Both the position numbers and the translations under genes were made by a program. Positions 1 to 6,995 of a stretch of 14,354 nucleotides of DNA are shown piece by piece (within the stretch, counting starts at the first letter, position 1; every line of letters starts with the position of its first letter). Source of the stretch: QQUK01 sp913009765 (lineage in GTDB: Bacteria; Zixibacteria; MSB-5A5; GN15; FEB-12); NCBI GenBank assembly GCA_937900185.1, contig CALCCW010000314.1, forward strand, positions 1 through 14,354, given 5' to 3'. The notes beneath the pieces were generated by a model. That model was not told where the DNA came from, did no database searches, and saw only the letters and a list, made by a program, of their open reading frames with translations.

Positions 1-92
1 AATATGTGAAAGAGAGTAGGATATGCCAAGATAGGAGCCTTTCATAGAATCGTGTTTATTATCAACTTTTCTTGGTTTATTTTTTTTTTTTT
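1..92. other. Untrusted left flank, including a 12-base poly-T
   Basis: No gene or RNA is recognisable here. The segment ends in twelve T residues (81-92) that directly abut a sequencing adapter. Read on the minus strand, the order is genomic insert, adapter, index, P7 end, then poly-A. This is what a read looks like when it runs past the end of a short library fragment. Bases 1-80 may therefore be low-quality post-adapter signal or an unrelated fragment joined by the assembler. They should not be used as evidence for gene context. Confidence 0.75.
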
Positions 93-158
93 CAAGCAGA
101 AGACGGCATACGAGATATATCAGTGTGACTGGAGTTCAGACGTGTGCTCTTCCGATCT
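93..158 (-). other. Illumina TruSeq index adapter (assembly artefact)
   Basis: Bases 93-116 match the 24-base P7 flow-cell end (CAAGCAGAAGACGGCATACG then AGAT). Bases 117-124 are an 8-base index segment. Bases 125-158 match the TruSeq read-2 primer site (begins GTGACTGGAGTTCAGACGTG, ends CTTCCGATCT). Read in adapter orientation the index is ACTGAT followed by AT, which from memory corresponds to TruSeq LT index 25. This is synthetic DNA, not biology. It marks a mis-assembled or untrimmed read end, and the true insert begins at 159. Confidence 0.98.
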
Positions 159-160
159 TA

Positions 161-268
161 CTGCTCATAGATAAAAACGGTATAATTCAGTTTATTGATT
201 CTCTCGATTTCAATCTATTACCTGATAATGAAAAATTATTTAAAGCACTTGCGAATTTGTCAATTTAA
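161..268 (+). CDS. Redoxin-like protein, C-terminal fragment (5' cut by adapter)
   Basis: An open frame enters from the adapter junction and ends at TAA 266-268, leaving 35 residues beginning LLIDKNGIIQFIDSLDFN. The pattern of hydrophobics, I-D-K-x-G-x-I, then a charged helix ending in LFKAL resembles the last beta strands and helix of AhpC/TSA or TlpA-type thioredoxin-fold proteins. That family places a 'xIDxxGxIxxxx' strand pair near the C terminus. No active-site segment is preserved, so the subfamily cannot be told. The gene lies 46 bases upstream of another peroxiredoxin in the same direction, which mildly supports a redoxin assignment. Its 5' part is missing because the contig is interrupted by adapter sequence, not because the gene is biologically truncated. 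Confidence 0.5.
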   Translation: MLIDKNGIIQFIDSLDFNLLPDNEKLFKALANLSI

Positions 269-314
269 TACGTATTGTTCGTTATAATTTAATTATTAAT
301 ATAAGGAATACTAC

Positions 315-749
315 ATGATTAAAATAGGTATTAAAGCTCCTGCGTTTAAGCTAAACTCTTCAGATGGAAAAATGTTTTCATCAGAGGATATAAAAGGTCG
401 TTTTGCCGTTGCCGTATTTTACCCTAAAAACAACACCCCCGGCTGAAACCGACAGCTTGCTGCTCTGGAAGAGTGCCGGACTAAATTTGAAAAGTTAGAT
501 ACTGTTGTCTTTGGAATTAATCCTGCCTCGGTAACATCTCATCAAAATTACTGTTCTAAAAAAGGATTTAATTTTCCTATTTTATCAGACCCCGCAGAAA
601 AAGTTACTTCAAAATTTAAGTGTCAAAAACCGACGGGTAAAGGGGTTTTGAGAACTGTATATGCAATGAACCGTGAGGGTAAAATTATCTATGCAGAACG
701 GGGTATGGGTGATTTTGGAGATATTCTTGATATTATCAAAACACAATAA
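315..749 (+). CDS. Selenocysteine-containing peroxiredoxin (BCP/PrxQ-like), UGA at codon 44
   Basis: This is a thioredoxin-fold peroxidase predicted to reduce H2O2 and organic hydroperoxides in the cytosol. Read through one in-frame TGA (444-446), the frame from ATG 315 to TAA 747-749 gives 144 residues, typical for BCP/PrxQ (about 150). Residues 36-44 read YPKNNTPG then the UGA codon. In BCP the same place is the peroxidatic cysteine of TPGC, so UGA replaces exactly that Cys. The sequence downstream stays homologous: FGINPAS (66-72), FPILSDP (87-93), Arg113 before the last strands and NREGKI (119-124). Other cysteines are Cys54, Cys80 and Cys103. The usual BCP resolving Cys five residues after the peroxidatic one is absent (Ala49), so Cys54 or Cys80 would have to resolve, or a 1-Cys mechanism is used. 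AAGGA (303-307) lies 7 bases before the ATG, and a TATAAT occurs at 283-288. The alternative, a pseudogene with a nonsense mutation, is less likely given intact sequence on both sides and the SECIS-like hairpin. Ordinary gene callers would miss or split this gene. Confidence 0.88.
449..479 (+). promoter_or_regulatory. Putative bacterial SECIS element
   Basis: Immediately after the UGA codon the RNA can fold as a hairpin. CTCT (463-466) pairs with AGAG (470-473) around the loop GGA (467-469). Below this, GC (459-460) can pair with GC (475-476), and CCG (449-451) with CGG (477-479), with an internal bulge between. Twenty bases separate the UGA from the loop, and the first loop base is G. Both fit the published bacterial SECIS pattern (apical loop about 16-37 bases from UGA, G among the first loop bases). 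The fold was drawn by eye, so the exact lower stem is uncertain. It would recruit SelB with Sec-tRNA. Confidence 0.65.
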
Positions 750-819
750 ATAATATATTTAAGTTGAATAATTTAGTAGTTTTATTACCTTTAAGCCCAT
801 TGTAACTTGTATTTCAAGA

Positions 820-894
820 CCCTTTGAGTCCGCTCAGGGTGATTTGAAAGATGATGGCTTGTAATTTGTCGTACTGAGCGGAGTCGAAGTATGC
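820..894. repeat. Inverted pair of dispersed GAGCGGAGTC repeats
   Basis: Two copies of a short motif lie head to head before glnS. One is at 820-842 in reverse orientation (contains CCGCTCAGGGTGA) and one at 871-889 forward (ACTGAGCGGAGTCGAAGT). Related copies occur at 7929-7953 and 9079-9102. CCGCTCAG and CTGAGCGG can pair exactly, so a transcript could form a hairpin with a loop of about 38 bases. This is consistent with a short dispersed genomic repeat; no function can be read from it. Confidence 0.65.
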
Positions 895-925
895 ACCAAA
901 AAAGATTTAAAATAAGGTTGACAAA

Positions 926-2614
926 ATGACTACTGAAAATGAAAATAATTCAAAAACAGAAACTAAAGATTTTATCCGCACTATAATCGATCAACATAAT
1001 AAAAGCGGTCGCTTTAATAAAATTGTGCATACTAGATTCCCTCCTGAACCAAACGGCTATCTGCATATTGGTCATGCAAAAGCTATCTGTATTTCATTTG
1101 GTATTGCCGAAGAATACGGCGGTGTGACAAATCTTCGTTTTGATGATACCAATCCAACCAAAGAAGAAACCAAGTACGCCGAAGCTATTATGCGTGATAT
1201 TAAATGGCTTGGTTTTGACTGGGGGGACAGACTCTTTCACGCATCTGATTATTTCGACCAACTCTATGATTGGGCAGTGCTGCTTATTAAAAAAAGTGTT
1301 GCATTTGTTGATGACCTTTCAGCAGAGGAAATGCGTGAGTATCGCGGTACTCTTACAGAAGCCGGCAAAGAATCGCCGTATCGAAACCGTTCAATTGAGG
1401 AAAATCTTGACCTGTTTGATAAAATGAAAAATGGGGATTTCCCTGACGGTGCCAAAACCCTTCGGGCAAAAATTGATATGGCATCAGGAAATATGAATAT
1501 GCGTGACCCGGTTATGTACCGAATTATGCGGGCAACGCATCATCGTACCGGCGACAAGTGGTGTATCTACCCGACCTATGACTGGGCTCATGGACAGTCT
1601 GATTCTATTGAGAAAATTACTCACTCGTTGTGTGACTTATCGTTTGAAGATCACCGTCCCCTTTATGATTGGTTTTTAGACCGGCTTGAAGTGCATCACC
1701 CTCAACAGGCAGAGTTCGCCCGCTTGAATATAAATTATACTATTACCAGTAAACGGAAACTTCGGCAGCTTGTTGAAGAAAATATTGTCGATGGATGGGA
1801 TGACCCTCGTATGCCGACACTTTCCGGGCTGCGTCGGCGGGGCTACACTCCAACAGCAGTACGAACATTTATAAACAAATTAGGTATATCTAAAAAAAGA
1901 GATACGGTTGCCGATATAGCTCTTTTAGAACATGGGTTGCGGGATGAGTTAAACAAATCATCTAAAAGACTAATGGCAGTTATCAAACCATTAAAAGTTG
2001 TCATTACAAATTATCCTGACGGTAAAATTGAAGAGTTTGATGCTGTGAATAATCCTGAAGATGATTCTGCCGGTTCAAGAAAAGTATATTTCTCTAAAGA
2101 AATATATATAGAACAGACTGATTTTGTCGAGGTTGCCCCTAATAGAAAATATTTTAGACTTGCCCTTGGTAAAGAAGTCAGGTTAAAACATACTTATTAT
2201 ATCACTTGCGATGAAGCTATAAAAGATGATGACGGTAATATTGTAGAACTTCGCTGTACCTATGACCCTGAATCAAGAGGGGGATCATCGCCTGACGGTA
2301 GAAAAGTGCGTGGAACTTTGCACTGGGTTTCGACACATGATGCTGTTGATGCTGAGGTGCGTTTGTATAATCATCTTTTTACAAAAGAAACACCGGATGA
2401 AGATGATAACTTTATTGAAAATATAAATCCTGAATCGTTAGAAATTATGACTGAGTGTAAAGTTGAGCCTTCTTTAAAAAAACTCAAAACGGGTGAAAAT
2501 TGTCAGTTTCTTCGGCATGGATATTTTTGTTTAGATTCTAAATACTCAACAAATGGGGAACTTGTCTTTAATCGTTCTGTTACATTAAAAGACAGTTGGA
2601 CAAAGAAAAAGTAA
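926..2614 (+). CDS. glnS: Glutaminyl-tRNA synthetase
   Basis: This cytosolic class I aminoacyl-tRNA synthetase charges tRNA(Gln) with glutamine using ATP. The 562-residue product is close to the E. coli enzyme length (554). The N-terminal catalytic domain has FPPEPNGYLHIGHAKA around residues 38-53, which contains the class I HIGH signature (47-50), followed by FDDTNPTKE. The KMSKS-equivalent loop is ITSKRK (273-278), with Thr where many GlnRS have Met; the SKRK core is kept. The C-terminal half carries the beta-barrel anticodon-binding domains, including VRLKHTYYITCDEA and RKVRGTLHWVS. Start ATG 926 has AAGG at 914-917. Having GlnRS means Gln-tRNA(Gln) can be made directly, although an indirect GatCAB route elsewhere cannot be excluded. 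The reductase gene follows after 8 bases. Confidence 0.97.
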   Translation: MTTENENNSKTETKDFIRTIIDQHNKSGRFNKIVHTRFPPEPNGYLHIGHAKAICISFGIAEEYGGVTNLRFDDTNPTKEETKYAEAIMRDIKWLGFDWGDRLFHASDYFDQLYDWAVLLIKKSVAFVDDLSAEEMREYRGTLTEAGKESPYRNRSIEENLDLFDKMKNGDFPDGAKTLRAKIDMASGNMNMRDPVMYRIMRATHHRTGDKWCIYPTYDWAHGQSDSIEKITHSLCDLSFEDHRPLYDWFLDRLEVHHPQQAEFARLNINYTITSKRKLRQLVEENIVDGWDDPRMPTLSGLRRRGYTPTAVRTFINKLGISKKRDTVADIALLEHGLRDELNKSSKRLMAVIKPLKVVITNYPDGKIEEFDAVNNPEDDSAGSRKVYFSKEIYIEQTDFVEVAPNRKYFRLALGKEVRLKHTYYITCDEAIKDDDGNIVELRCTYDPESRGGSSPDGRKVRGTLHWVSTHDAVDAEVRLYNHLFTKETPDEDDNFIENINPESLEIMTECKVEPSLKKLKTGENCQFLRHGYFCLDSKYSTNGELVFNRSVTLKDSWTKKK

Positions 2615-2622
2615 ATGTTATT

Positions 2623-3690
2623 ATGAGTATTATTATACCTGATAAAAATATATATGATGTAACTTTTATAGGTGCCGGACCTGTTGCTCTCTATGGAATG
2701 TACTATGCCGGACTCAGACGTACAAAATCAAAAGTAATTGATATGCTTGGTGAAGTAGGCGGCGGATTGATGGCTCTCTATCCCGAAAAGTATATTTATG
2801 ATGTTGCCGGATTCCCTAAAATCTTAGCAAAAGATTTAGTAAAAGGACTCAAAGAACAGGCTGTTCAATACGACCATGAAATATGCCTTGAAGAAAAAGT
2901 GCTTGGTGTAGAAAAAAAATCGGACGGGTTAATTAAACTGACTACTTCAAAAGGTGAACATTTATCTAAAACTGTGGTTGTCTGTGCAGGCATGGGAGCG
3001 TATATCCCCAAAAGACTGGATATACCAAATGTAAAAGAACTTGAAGGTGCCGGAGTTTATTATTTTATCAGACGTCTTAAGGATTTTGCGAAAAAAAATA
3101 TATTAGTGGTTGGCGGTGGTGATTCTGCATTTGACTACTCTATGATGCTTGAACCAATTGCTGAGTCTATTACACATATACACCGTAACGATTTTTTTGC
3201 CGCTCATGAAGCGTCAGTTGAAAAAGTTATGCAGTCCTCAGTCAGAATGAAATTCCCATTTTGGGAAATTAAGCAGATTGAGGGAGATGACTGGGTTCGC
3301 CATGTTACCCTTGTGCAGACCCAAACGGGTGAAACCGAGCGTATGGATGTTGATGCTATTATATTTAATATCGGTTTTTTGACTAATATGGGTCCAATTC
3401 AGGAATGGGGGCTTGAAATTGATAAAAATTCTATTGCAGTTGACTCTCGGATGCGTACTAATATAGACGGGGTTTTTGCTGCCGGTGATGTTGTTACGTA
3501 TGACGGCAAATTAAAATTGATTTCAACAGGATGTGGTGAAGTTGCTGTTGCGGTTAATAATGCTAAAAACTATATTGACCCAAAAGCAAAGGTTAGCCCC
3601 GGACATTCAACCGATAAACATGTGATGACTCTCCGAAAGATTTCTCGTGAGAAGAAAAAAGCTCAAATGGAAAATAAGGAAGAATCTTAA
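2623..3690 (+). CDS. Type-2 ferredoxin/flavodoxin-NADP(+) reductase (thioredoxin reductase-like)
   Basis: This FAD flavoprotein of 355 residues moves electrons between NADPH and ferredoxin or flavodoxin. Residues 16-25 (IGAGPVALYG) are the FAD Rossmann loop. VVGGGDSAFD (GGGDS at 164-168) is the NAD(P)H Rossmann loop. GVFAAGDVVTYDGK followed by LISTGCGEVAVAVNNA is the second FAD contact near the C terminus. There is no CxxC redox pair beside the NADPH domain, which separates it from thioredoxin reductase and fits the YumC/FNR2 family (about 330-350 residues). I chose ATG 2623 over the in-frame TTG at 2596, which would overlap glnS by 19 bases and add nine residues. No strong Shine-Dalgarno precedes either start, so translation may be coupled to glnS. 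nadA begins 2 bases after the stop. The family is clear, but the natural electron partner is not. Confidence 0.9.
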   Translation: MSIIIPDKNIYDVTFIGAGPVALYGMYYAGLRRTKSKVIDMLGEVGGGLMALYPEKYIYDVAGFPKILAKDLVKGLKEQAVQYDHEICLEEKVLGVEKKSDGLIKLTTSKGEHLSKTVVVCAGMGAYIPKRLDIPNVKELEGAGVYYFIRRLKDFAKKNILVVGGGDSAFDYSMMLEPIAESITHIHRNDFFAAHEASVEKVMQSSVRMKFPFWEIKQIEGDDWVRHVTLVQTQTGETERMDVDAIIFNIGFLTNMGPIQEWGLEIDKNSIAVDSRMRTNIDGVFAAGDVVTYDGKLKLISTGCGEVAVAVNNAKNYIDPKAKVSPGHSTDKHVMTLRKISREKKKAQMENKEES

Positions 3691-3692
3691 AA

Positions 3693-4772
3693 ATGTATTT
3701 CTCCCTCCCCAAAGAATACCGCGAAGCGACCAATGACGAGTTAGTCAATCGGATAAATACAGCTCGAGAAAAACTTGGTTCAAAATTGACAATTTTGGCT
3801 CATCATTATCAAAGAATGGAAGTGGTAGCAATGGGCGATCACATTGGTGACTCTTATGGATTGTCAAAAATTGCCGCTGAGCAAAAAGATGTTGAGTACA
3901 TTGTTTTTTGCGGAGTGCATTTTATGGCAGAATCTGCAGATATCTTAACCGATGACTCCAAAACGGTTTTTCTGCCGAATCCTCTGGCAGGCTGTCCGAT
4001 GGCGGATATGGCAGAAATGGCTGATGTTTTGGAAGCATGGGAATATTTAGAAGAGTTTGGCGGTGAAGATAAAATTATGCCTATTTCATATATGAATACT
4101 GCTGCCGGTCTGAAAGCATTCACCGGAAAACATGGCGGATTAATTTGCACTTCATCAAATGCCCCGGGTGCGTATAAATATGGTTTTGAGAATAAAGAAA
4201 AATTATTTTTCTTCCCGGATGAACATCTTGGTTATAACACCGGAATCAATTTTGGTATAAAATCTGATGAAATGATTCTTTGGGACTTTTCAAGAGAAAG
4301 AGGCGGACTGACAGAAGATCAAATTGCAAAAGCTAAAGTTATCTTGTGGAAAGGTCACTGTCATGTGCATACCAATTTTAAGCCTGCTCATGTGGAAAAA
4401 TTCCGTCAGGATTTTCCCGACGGCAAAGTTATTGTCCACCCCGAATGCCCTCATGATGTCGTAAAATTAGCAGATGCTGCCGGTTCCACAAAATTTATTG
4501 TAGATTACTGTCAAAATGCACCGGCGGGTTCTACTATTGCTATCGGGACAGAGTTGAATTTGGTAAATCGAATGGCTAAAACGTTTTTAGATAAACAAAT
4601 TGTTGAACTTTCCGGAGAGACATGTGCTGTTTGTGCCAATATGTATCGAACGACTCTCAATGATCTTGCCTATACACTTGAAAATCTCGATGATATAAAG
4701 CCGATACGAGTGACGGAACCTACTAAAAGCGACGCACTTACAGCTCTTCAGAAAATGCTCGCCGTCGGCTGA
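3693..4772 (+). CDS. nadA: Quinolinate synthase A
   Basis: This enzyme condenses iminoaspartate with dihydroxyacetone phosphate to quinolinate in de novo NAD synthesis and uses an oxygen-sensitive [4Fe-4S] cluster. The 359-residue protein shows the family landmarks LAHHYQR near the N terminus, FCGVHFMAESA with Cys73, GHCHVH with Cys223, HPECPHDVV, and GETCAVCANMYRTT with Cys311 and Cys314. Cys73, Cys223 and one of the last pair are the expected cluster ligands, matching the longer Bacillus-type NadA. ATG 3693 is 2 bases after the reductase stop, and AAGGAAGA inside the end of that gene (3676-3683) serves as ribosome binding site. The gene ends with TGA, evidence that UGA is normally a stop in this genome. 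Neither nadB nor nadC lies in the window. Its cluster could be supplied by the SUF system encoded downstream. Confidence 0.97.
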   Translation: MYFSLPKEYREATNDELVNRINTAREKLGSKLTILAHHYQRMEVVAMGDHIGDSYGLSKIAAEQKDVEYIVFCGVHFMAESADILTDDSKTVFLPNPLAGCPMADMAEMADVLEAWEYLEEFGGEDKIMPISYMNTAAGLKAFTGKHGGLICTSSNAPGAYKYGFENKEKLFFFPDEHLGYNTGINFGIKSDEMILWDFSRERGGLTEDQIAKAKVILWKGHCHVHTNFKPAHVEKFRQDFPDGKVIVHPECPHDVVKLADAAGSTKFIVDYCQNAPAGSTIAIGTELNLVNRMAKTFLDKQIVELSGETCAVCANMYRTTLNDLAYTLENLDDIKPIRVTEPTKSDALTALQKMLAVG

Positions 4773-4782
4773 TTGTATTTTA

Positions 4783-4838
4783 ACCTAAAGATGTTGACTC
4801 AACAGGTAAAAATGTATATATATTGCCTATGTTTAGGT
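4783..4838 (+). promoter_or_regulatory. Sigma70-like promoter for the E2-lipB-fabL genes, flanked by an inverted repeat
   Basis: TTGACT (4794-4799) and TATATA (4817-4822) are separated by 17 bases, a near-consensus -35/-10 pair; the expected start is around 4829. The promoter lies in the 134-base gap between nadA and the E2 gene and points toward E2. ACCTAAA (4783-4789) and TTTAGGT (4832-4838) form a 7-base inverted repeat bracketing the promoter. This is an operator-like arrangement, but it could be chance in AT-rich DNA. Confidence 0.55.
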
Positions 4839-4906
4839 CGGTAAGGCTTTTTGGATTAAGAAGTTATTATTTGTAAAAATTTTAGTTATTGAAGGAATAT
4901 TTAGAT

Positions 4907-6265
4907 ATGGCATTAGATGTATTAGTACCTCAGATGGGTGAATCGGTTTTAGAAGGAACCATTCTCGAATGGAAAGTTAAAGTTGGTGACAAGATAAAAT
5001 TGAACCAACCGTTAGTTGAATTGATGACTGATAAAGTAAATATCGAAATACCTGCTGAAGCAGAAGGTATTATTACGCATCTATATGTGAAAGAAGGCGA
5101 CGTTGTTCCGGTGGGAACTCGTATTGCTGTTATTGATGACGGTTCCGGAGATTCTGCTCCTGCTTCAAAACCTGAAAAAGAATCAACACCTGCCGCATCA
5201 AAAGCTCCGACAACTGCCTCTACACAAACCACTGCTTCTGTCTCTGTCAAAGCAACTGCTGATGTCGGCAAAGGCAAGATGTCGCCAAAAGTACGTATGA
5301 TGATTCGTGAATATGGATTAGACTTTTCATCTATTGTCCCAACCGGCAAAGAAGGCAGAGTTACTGTCGATGATGTCTTACGCACAGTCGAAACTCGGTC
5401 AACATCGGCGGGTTATACCTTAGGTCCTATACCTGCTCCTCCTGCTCCAATGCAGGCTGTCTCAGCAGCGACTACTCCAACTTCTGAACCTAATAAACTT
5501 TCTACTCCGGCAGAACCGCTTGTGAAAGTAGAAATCCCGACCTTTGAACCTCTTCCGATAAATCTTCGTGAAACTCGTAAACCGGTTGAAGGTATCCGCA
5601 AAGTTATTTCTGACCACATGATTAAATCTGTCCGAACTTCACCTCACGTTACTACTTTTGAAGATATTGATTTAACAGAATTGGCAGCATATCGTAAAGA
5701 AATCAAAACATCATTCAAACAAACCTATGGTGCCAATATTACATATCTGCCGTTTATAGTAAAAGCAGTCTGTACCGCATTAAAAGAATTTCCCAAAATG
5801 AATGCTTCAATGACGGAAAAAGAAATTATTATAAAAAATTATTATAATATTGGTATTGCTGTTGCTCGTGAAGAGGGGCTTATTGTACCTGTTATCAAAG
5901 ATGCCGATAAAAAGACTCTTGTCGAACTCGCTGTTGAAATCAATGATTTGGGCAATAAAGCACGTACGAATCAGTTACTTCCCGATGATGTCGCCGGTGG
6001 TACGTTTTCATTAACAAATGCAGGAATGTTCGGTGCAACAGCATCCACACCGATTATAAATCAACCTCAGGTTGCTATCTTAGGTATTCATGCTATCGTG
6101 AAAAAGCCATGGGTTGTGAATGACGAAATCGTTGTGCGTTATATCTCAAGCTTTGGACTCTCTTTTGATCATCGTTTAATTGACGGACATATAGCTGTTC
6201 AATTTTTGCATCGTGTTCATGAATATTTAGCTGATACCAGAAGATTGTTGCTGCAATTAAGGTAA
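4907..6265 (+). CDS. 2-oxo acid dehydrogenase E2, dihydrolipoyl acyltransferase
   Basis: This is the core subunit of a pyruvate, 2-oxoglutarate or branched-chain 2-oxo acid dehydrogenase, transferring the acyl group from E1 to CoA through a swinging lipoyl arm. From ATG 4907 the protein has 452 residues. Residues 2-78 form one lipoyl domain with the lipoylated Lys43 in MTDKVNIE. An Ala/Pro/Thr/Ser-rich linker follows, then a peripheral subunit-binding domain (KMSPKVRMMIREYGLDFSSI, with the GKEGRVTVDDV segment), a second Pro/Ala-rich linker, and the catalytic domain ending with DHRLIDG (His422, Asp426). GAAGGA (4891-4896) sits 10 bases before this ATG; the upstream in-frame TTG at 4889 is less convincing. 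The substrate specificity is unresolved. The long residue run between the two linkers and the MGESVLEG start resemble branched-chain or succinyl types as much as pyruvate. No E1 or E3 gene is present nearby, but lipB follows after 10 bases. Confidence 0.93.
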   Translation: MALDVLVPQMGESVLEGTILEWKVKVGDKIKLNQPLVELMTDKVNIEIPAEAEGIITHLYVKEGDVVPVGTRIAVIDDGSGDSAPASKPEKESTPAASKAPTTASTQTTASVSVKATADVGKGKMSPKVRMMIREYGLDFSSIVPTGKEGRVTVDDVLRTVETRSTSAGYTLGPIPAPPAPMQAVSAATTPTSEPNKLSTPAEPLVKVEIPTFEPLPINLRETRKPVEGIRKVISDHMIKSVRTSPHVTTFEDIDLTELAAYRKEIKTSFKQTYGANITYLPFIVKAVCTALKEFPKMNASMTEKEIIIKNYYNIGIAVAREEGLIVPVIKDADKKTLVELAVEINDLGNKARTNQLLPDDVAGGTFSLTNAGMFGATASTPIINQPQVAILGIHAIVKKPWVVNDEIVVRYISSFGLSFDHRLIDGHIAVQFLHRVHEYLADTRRLLLQLR

Positions 6266-6275
6266 TACATTTTTC

Positions 6276-6977
6276 ATGACTTCGGGAAATAGAAAATTTA
6301 ATGGTTGGCTGCTTGATTTGGGTCGGGTCGATTATGAGCGTGTACTTGATTGGCAGAGAAAATTAGTAAAACTTCGTAAAGATGGTATGGCACGTGATAC
6401 TCTCATTTTAGTAGAGCACCCGCCGGTTATTACTATCGGAAAAGACGGTCATCCCGAAAATTACAATCATGTAAAAATAAAGCCTATTCCTATTGAACGG
6501 GGTGGTGATGTTACCTATCATGGTCCCGGTCAATTGGTTGTTTATTTTATTTGTAATTTGACCCGTCGAGGTAAAGATATGCATCTCTTTATTGATAAAC
6601 TGCAAGATGGTATTATAAGTGCCTTTAAAGAATATGGGGTAGAGGCTCGTAAAGACAGCACTAATACTGGGGTATGGGTGGGTGATAAAAAAATTGTATC
6701 GCTCGGTGTAGCTGTCAAACAATGGATTACATTTCACGGCGTAGCTGTAAATCTTAATACAGATTTGTCAGAGTTTGAGCAGATTAACCCATGCGGGTTG
6801 ACATCCGATGTGATGTCGTCACTTTCTCATCTGATAGGTAAAGAAATAGATTTAAAGAAATTTGGTGAAATTATTGTTGGTAAATATTCAGAAATTTTTG
6901 ATACTGTATTTTACCAAATTAAATTAGAAGAAATTGCCGAGGATATTGAATCCCAATCAGGCAGTAATGTAATATAA
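6276..6977 (+). CDS. lipB: Octanoyl-[ACP]:protein N-octanoyltransferase
   Basis: LipB moves octanoyl groups from acyl carrier protein to lysines of lipoyl domains; LipA then inserts sulfur. The 233-residue protein shows ERGGDVTYHGPGQLV (RGGDVTYHGPGQ at 75-86). It also has KKIVSLGVAV with the catalytic Lys139, VTFHG-like ITFHGVAVNLNTDL, and NPCGLTSDVMSSL with the acyl-accepting Cys173. The Cys/Lys dyad matches E. coli LipB. It sits between an E2 gene, whose lipoyl domain is an expected target, and a fatty acid synthesis reductase, so the operon links octanoate supply, transfer and acceptor. The upstream spacing is only 10 bases and no strong ribosome binding site is seen other than AAGG near the E2 stop (6259-6262). 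No lipA is in the window. Confidence 0.95.
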   Translation: MTSGNRKFNGWLLDLGRVDYERVLDWQRKLVKLRKDGMARDTLILVEHPPVITIGKDGHPENYNHVKIKPIPIERGGDVTYHGPGQLVVYFICNLTRRGKDMHLFIDKLQDGIISAFKEYGVEARKDSTNTGVWVGDKKIVSLGVAVKQWITFHGVAVNLNTDLSEFEQINPCGLTSDVMSSLSHLIGKEIDLKKFGEIIVGKYSEIFDTVFYQIKLEEIAEDIESQSGSNVI

Positions 6978-6995
6978 AAAAGAGATTGAGGCAGT

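Noticed and set aside
444..446. The TGA as a true nonsense mutation making a pseudogene, or as a reassigned sense codon genome-wide
   Set aside because: Sequence on both sides is intact and family-like, the codon replaces the exact catalytic cysteine, and UGA ends nadA at the expected length while no other gene contains an in-frame UGA.
2596..2622. TTG start adding nine residues to the ferredoxin-NADP reductase
   Set aside because: It overlaps glnS by 19 bases, uses a rarer start codon and lacks a better ribosome binding site; ATG 2623 gives the normal family N terminus close to the FAD loop.
4889..4906. TTG start six codons upstream for the E2 protein
   Set aside because: GAAGGA lies at the right distance from ATG 4907 and would be inside the coding region if TTG were used; lipoyl domains usually begin within a few residues of the start.
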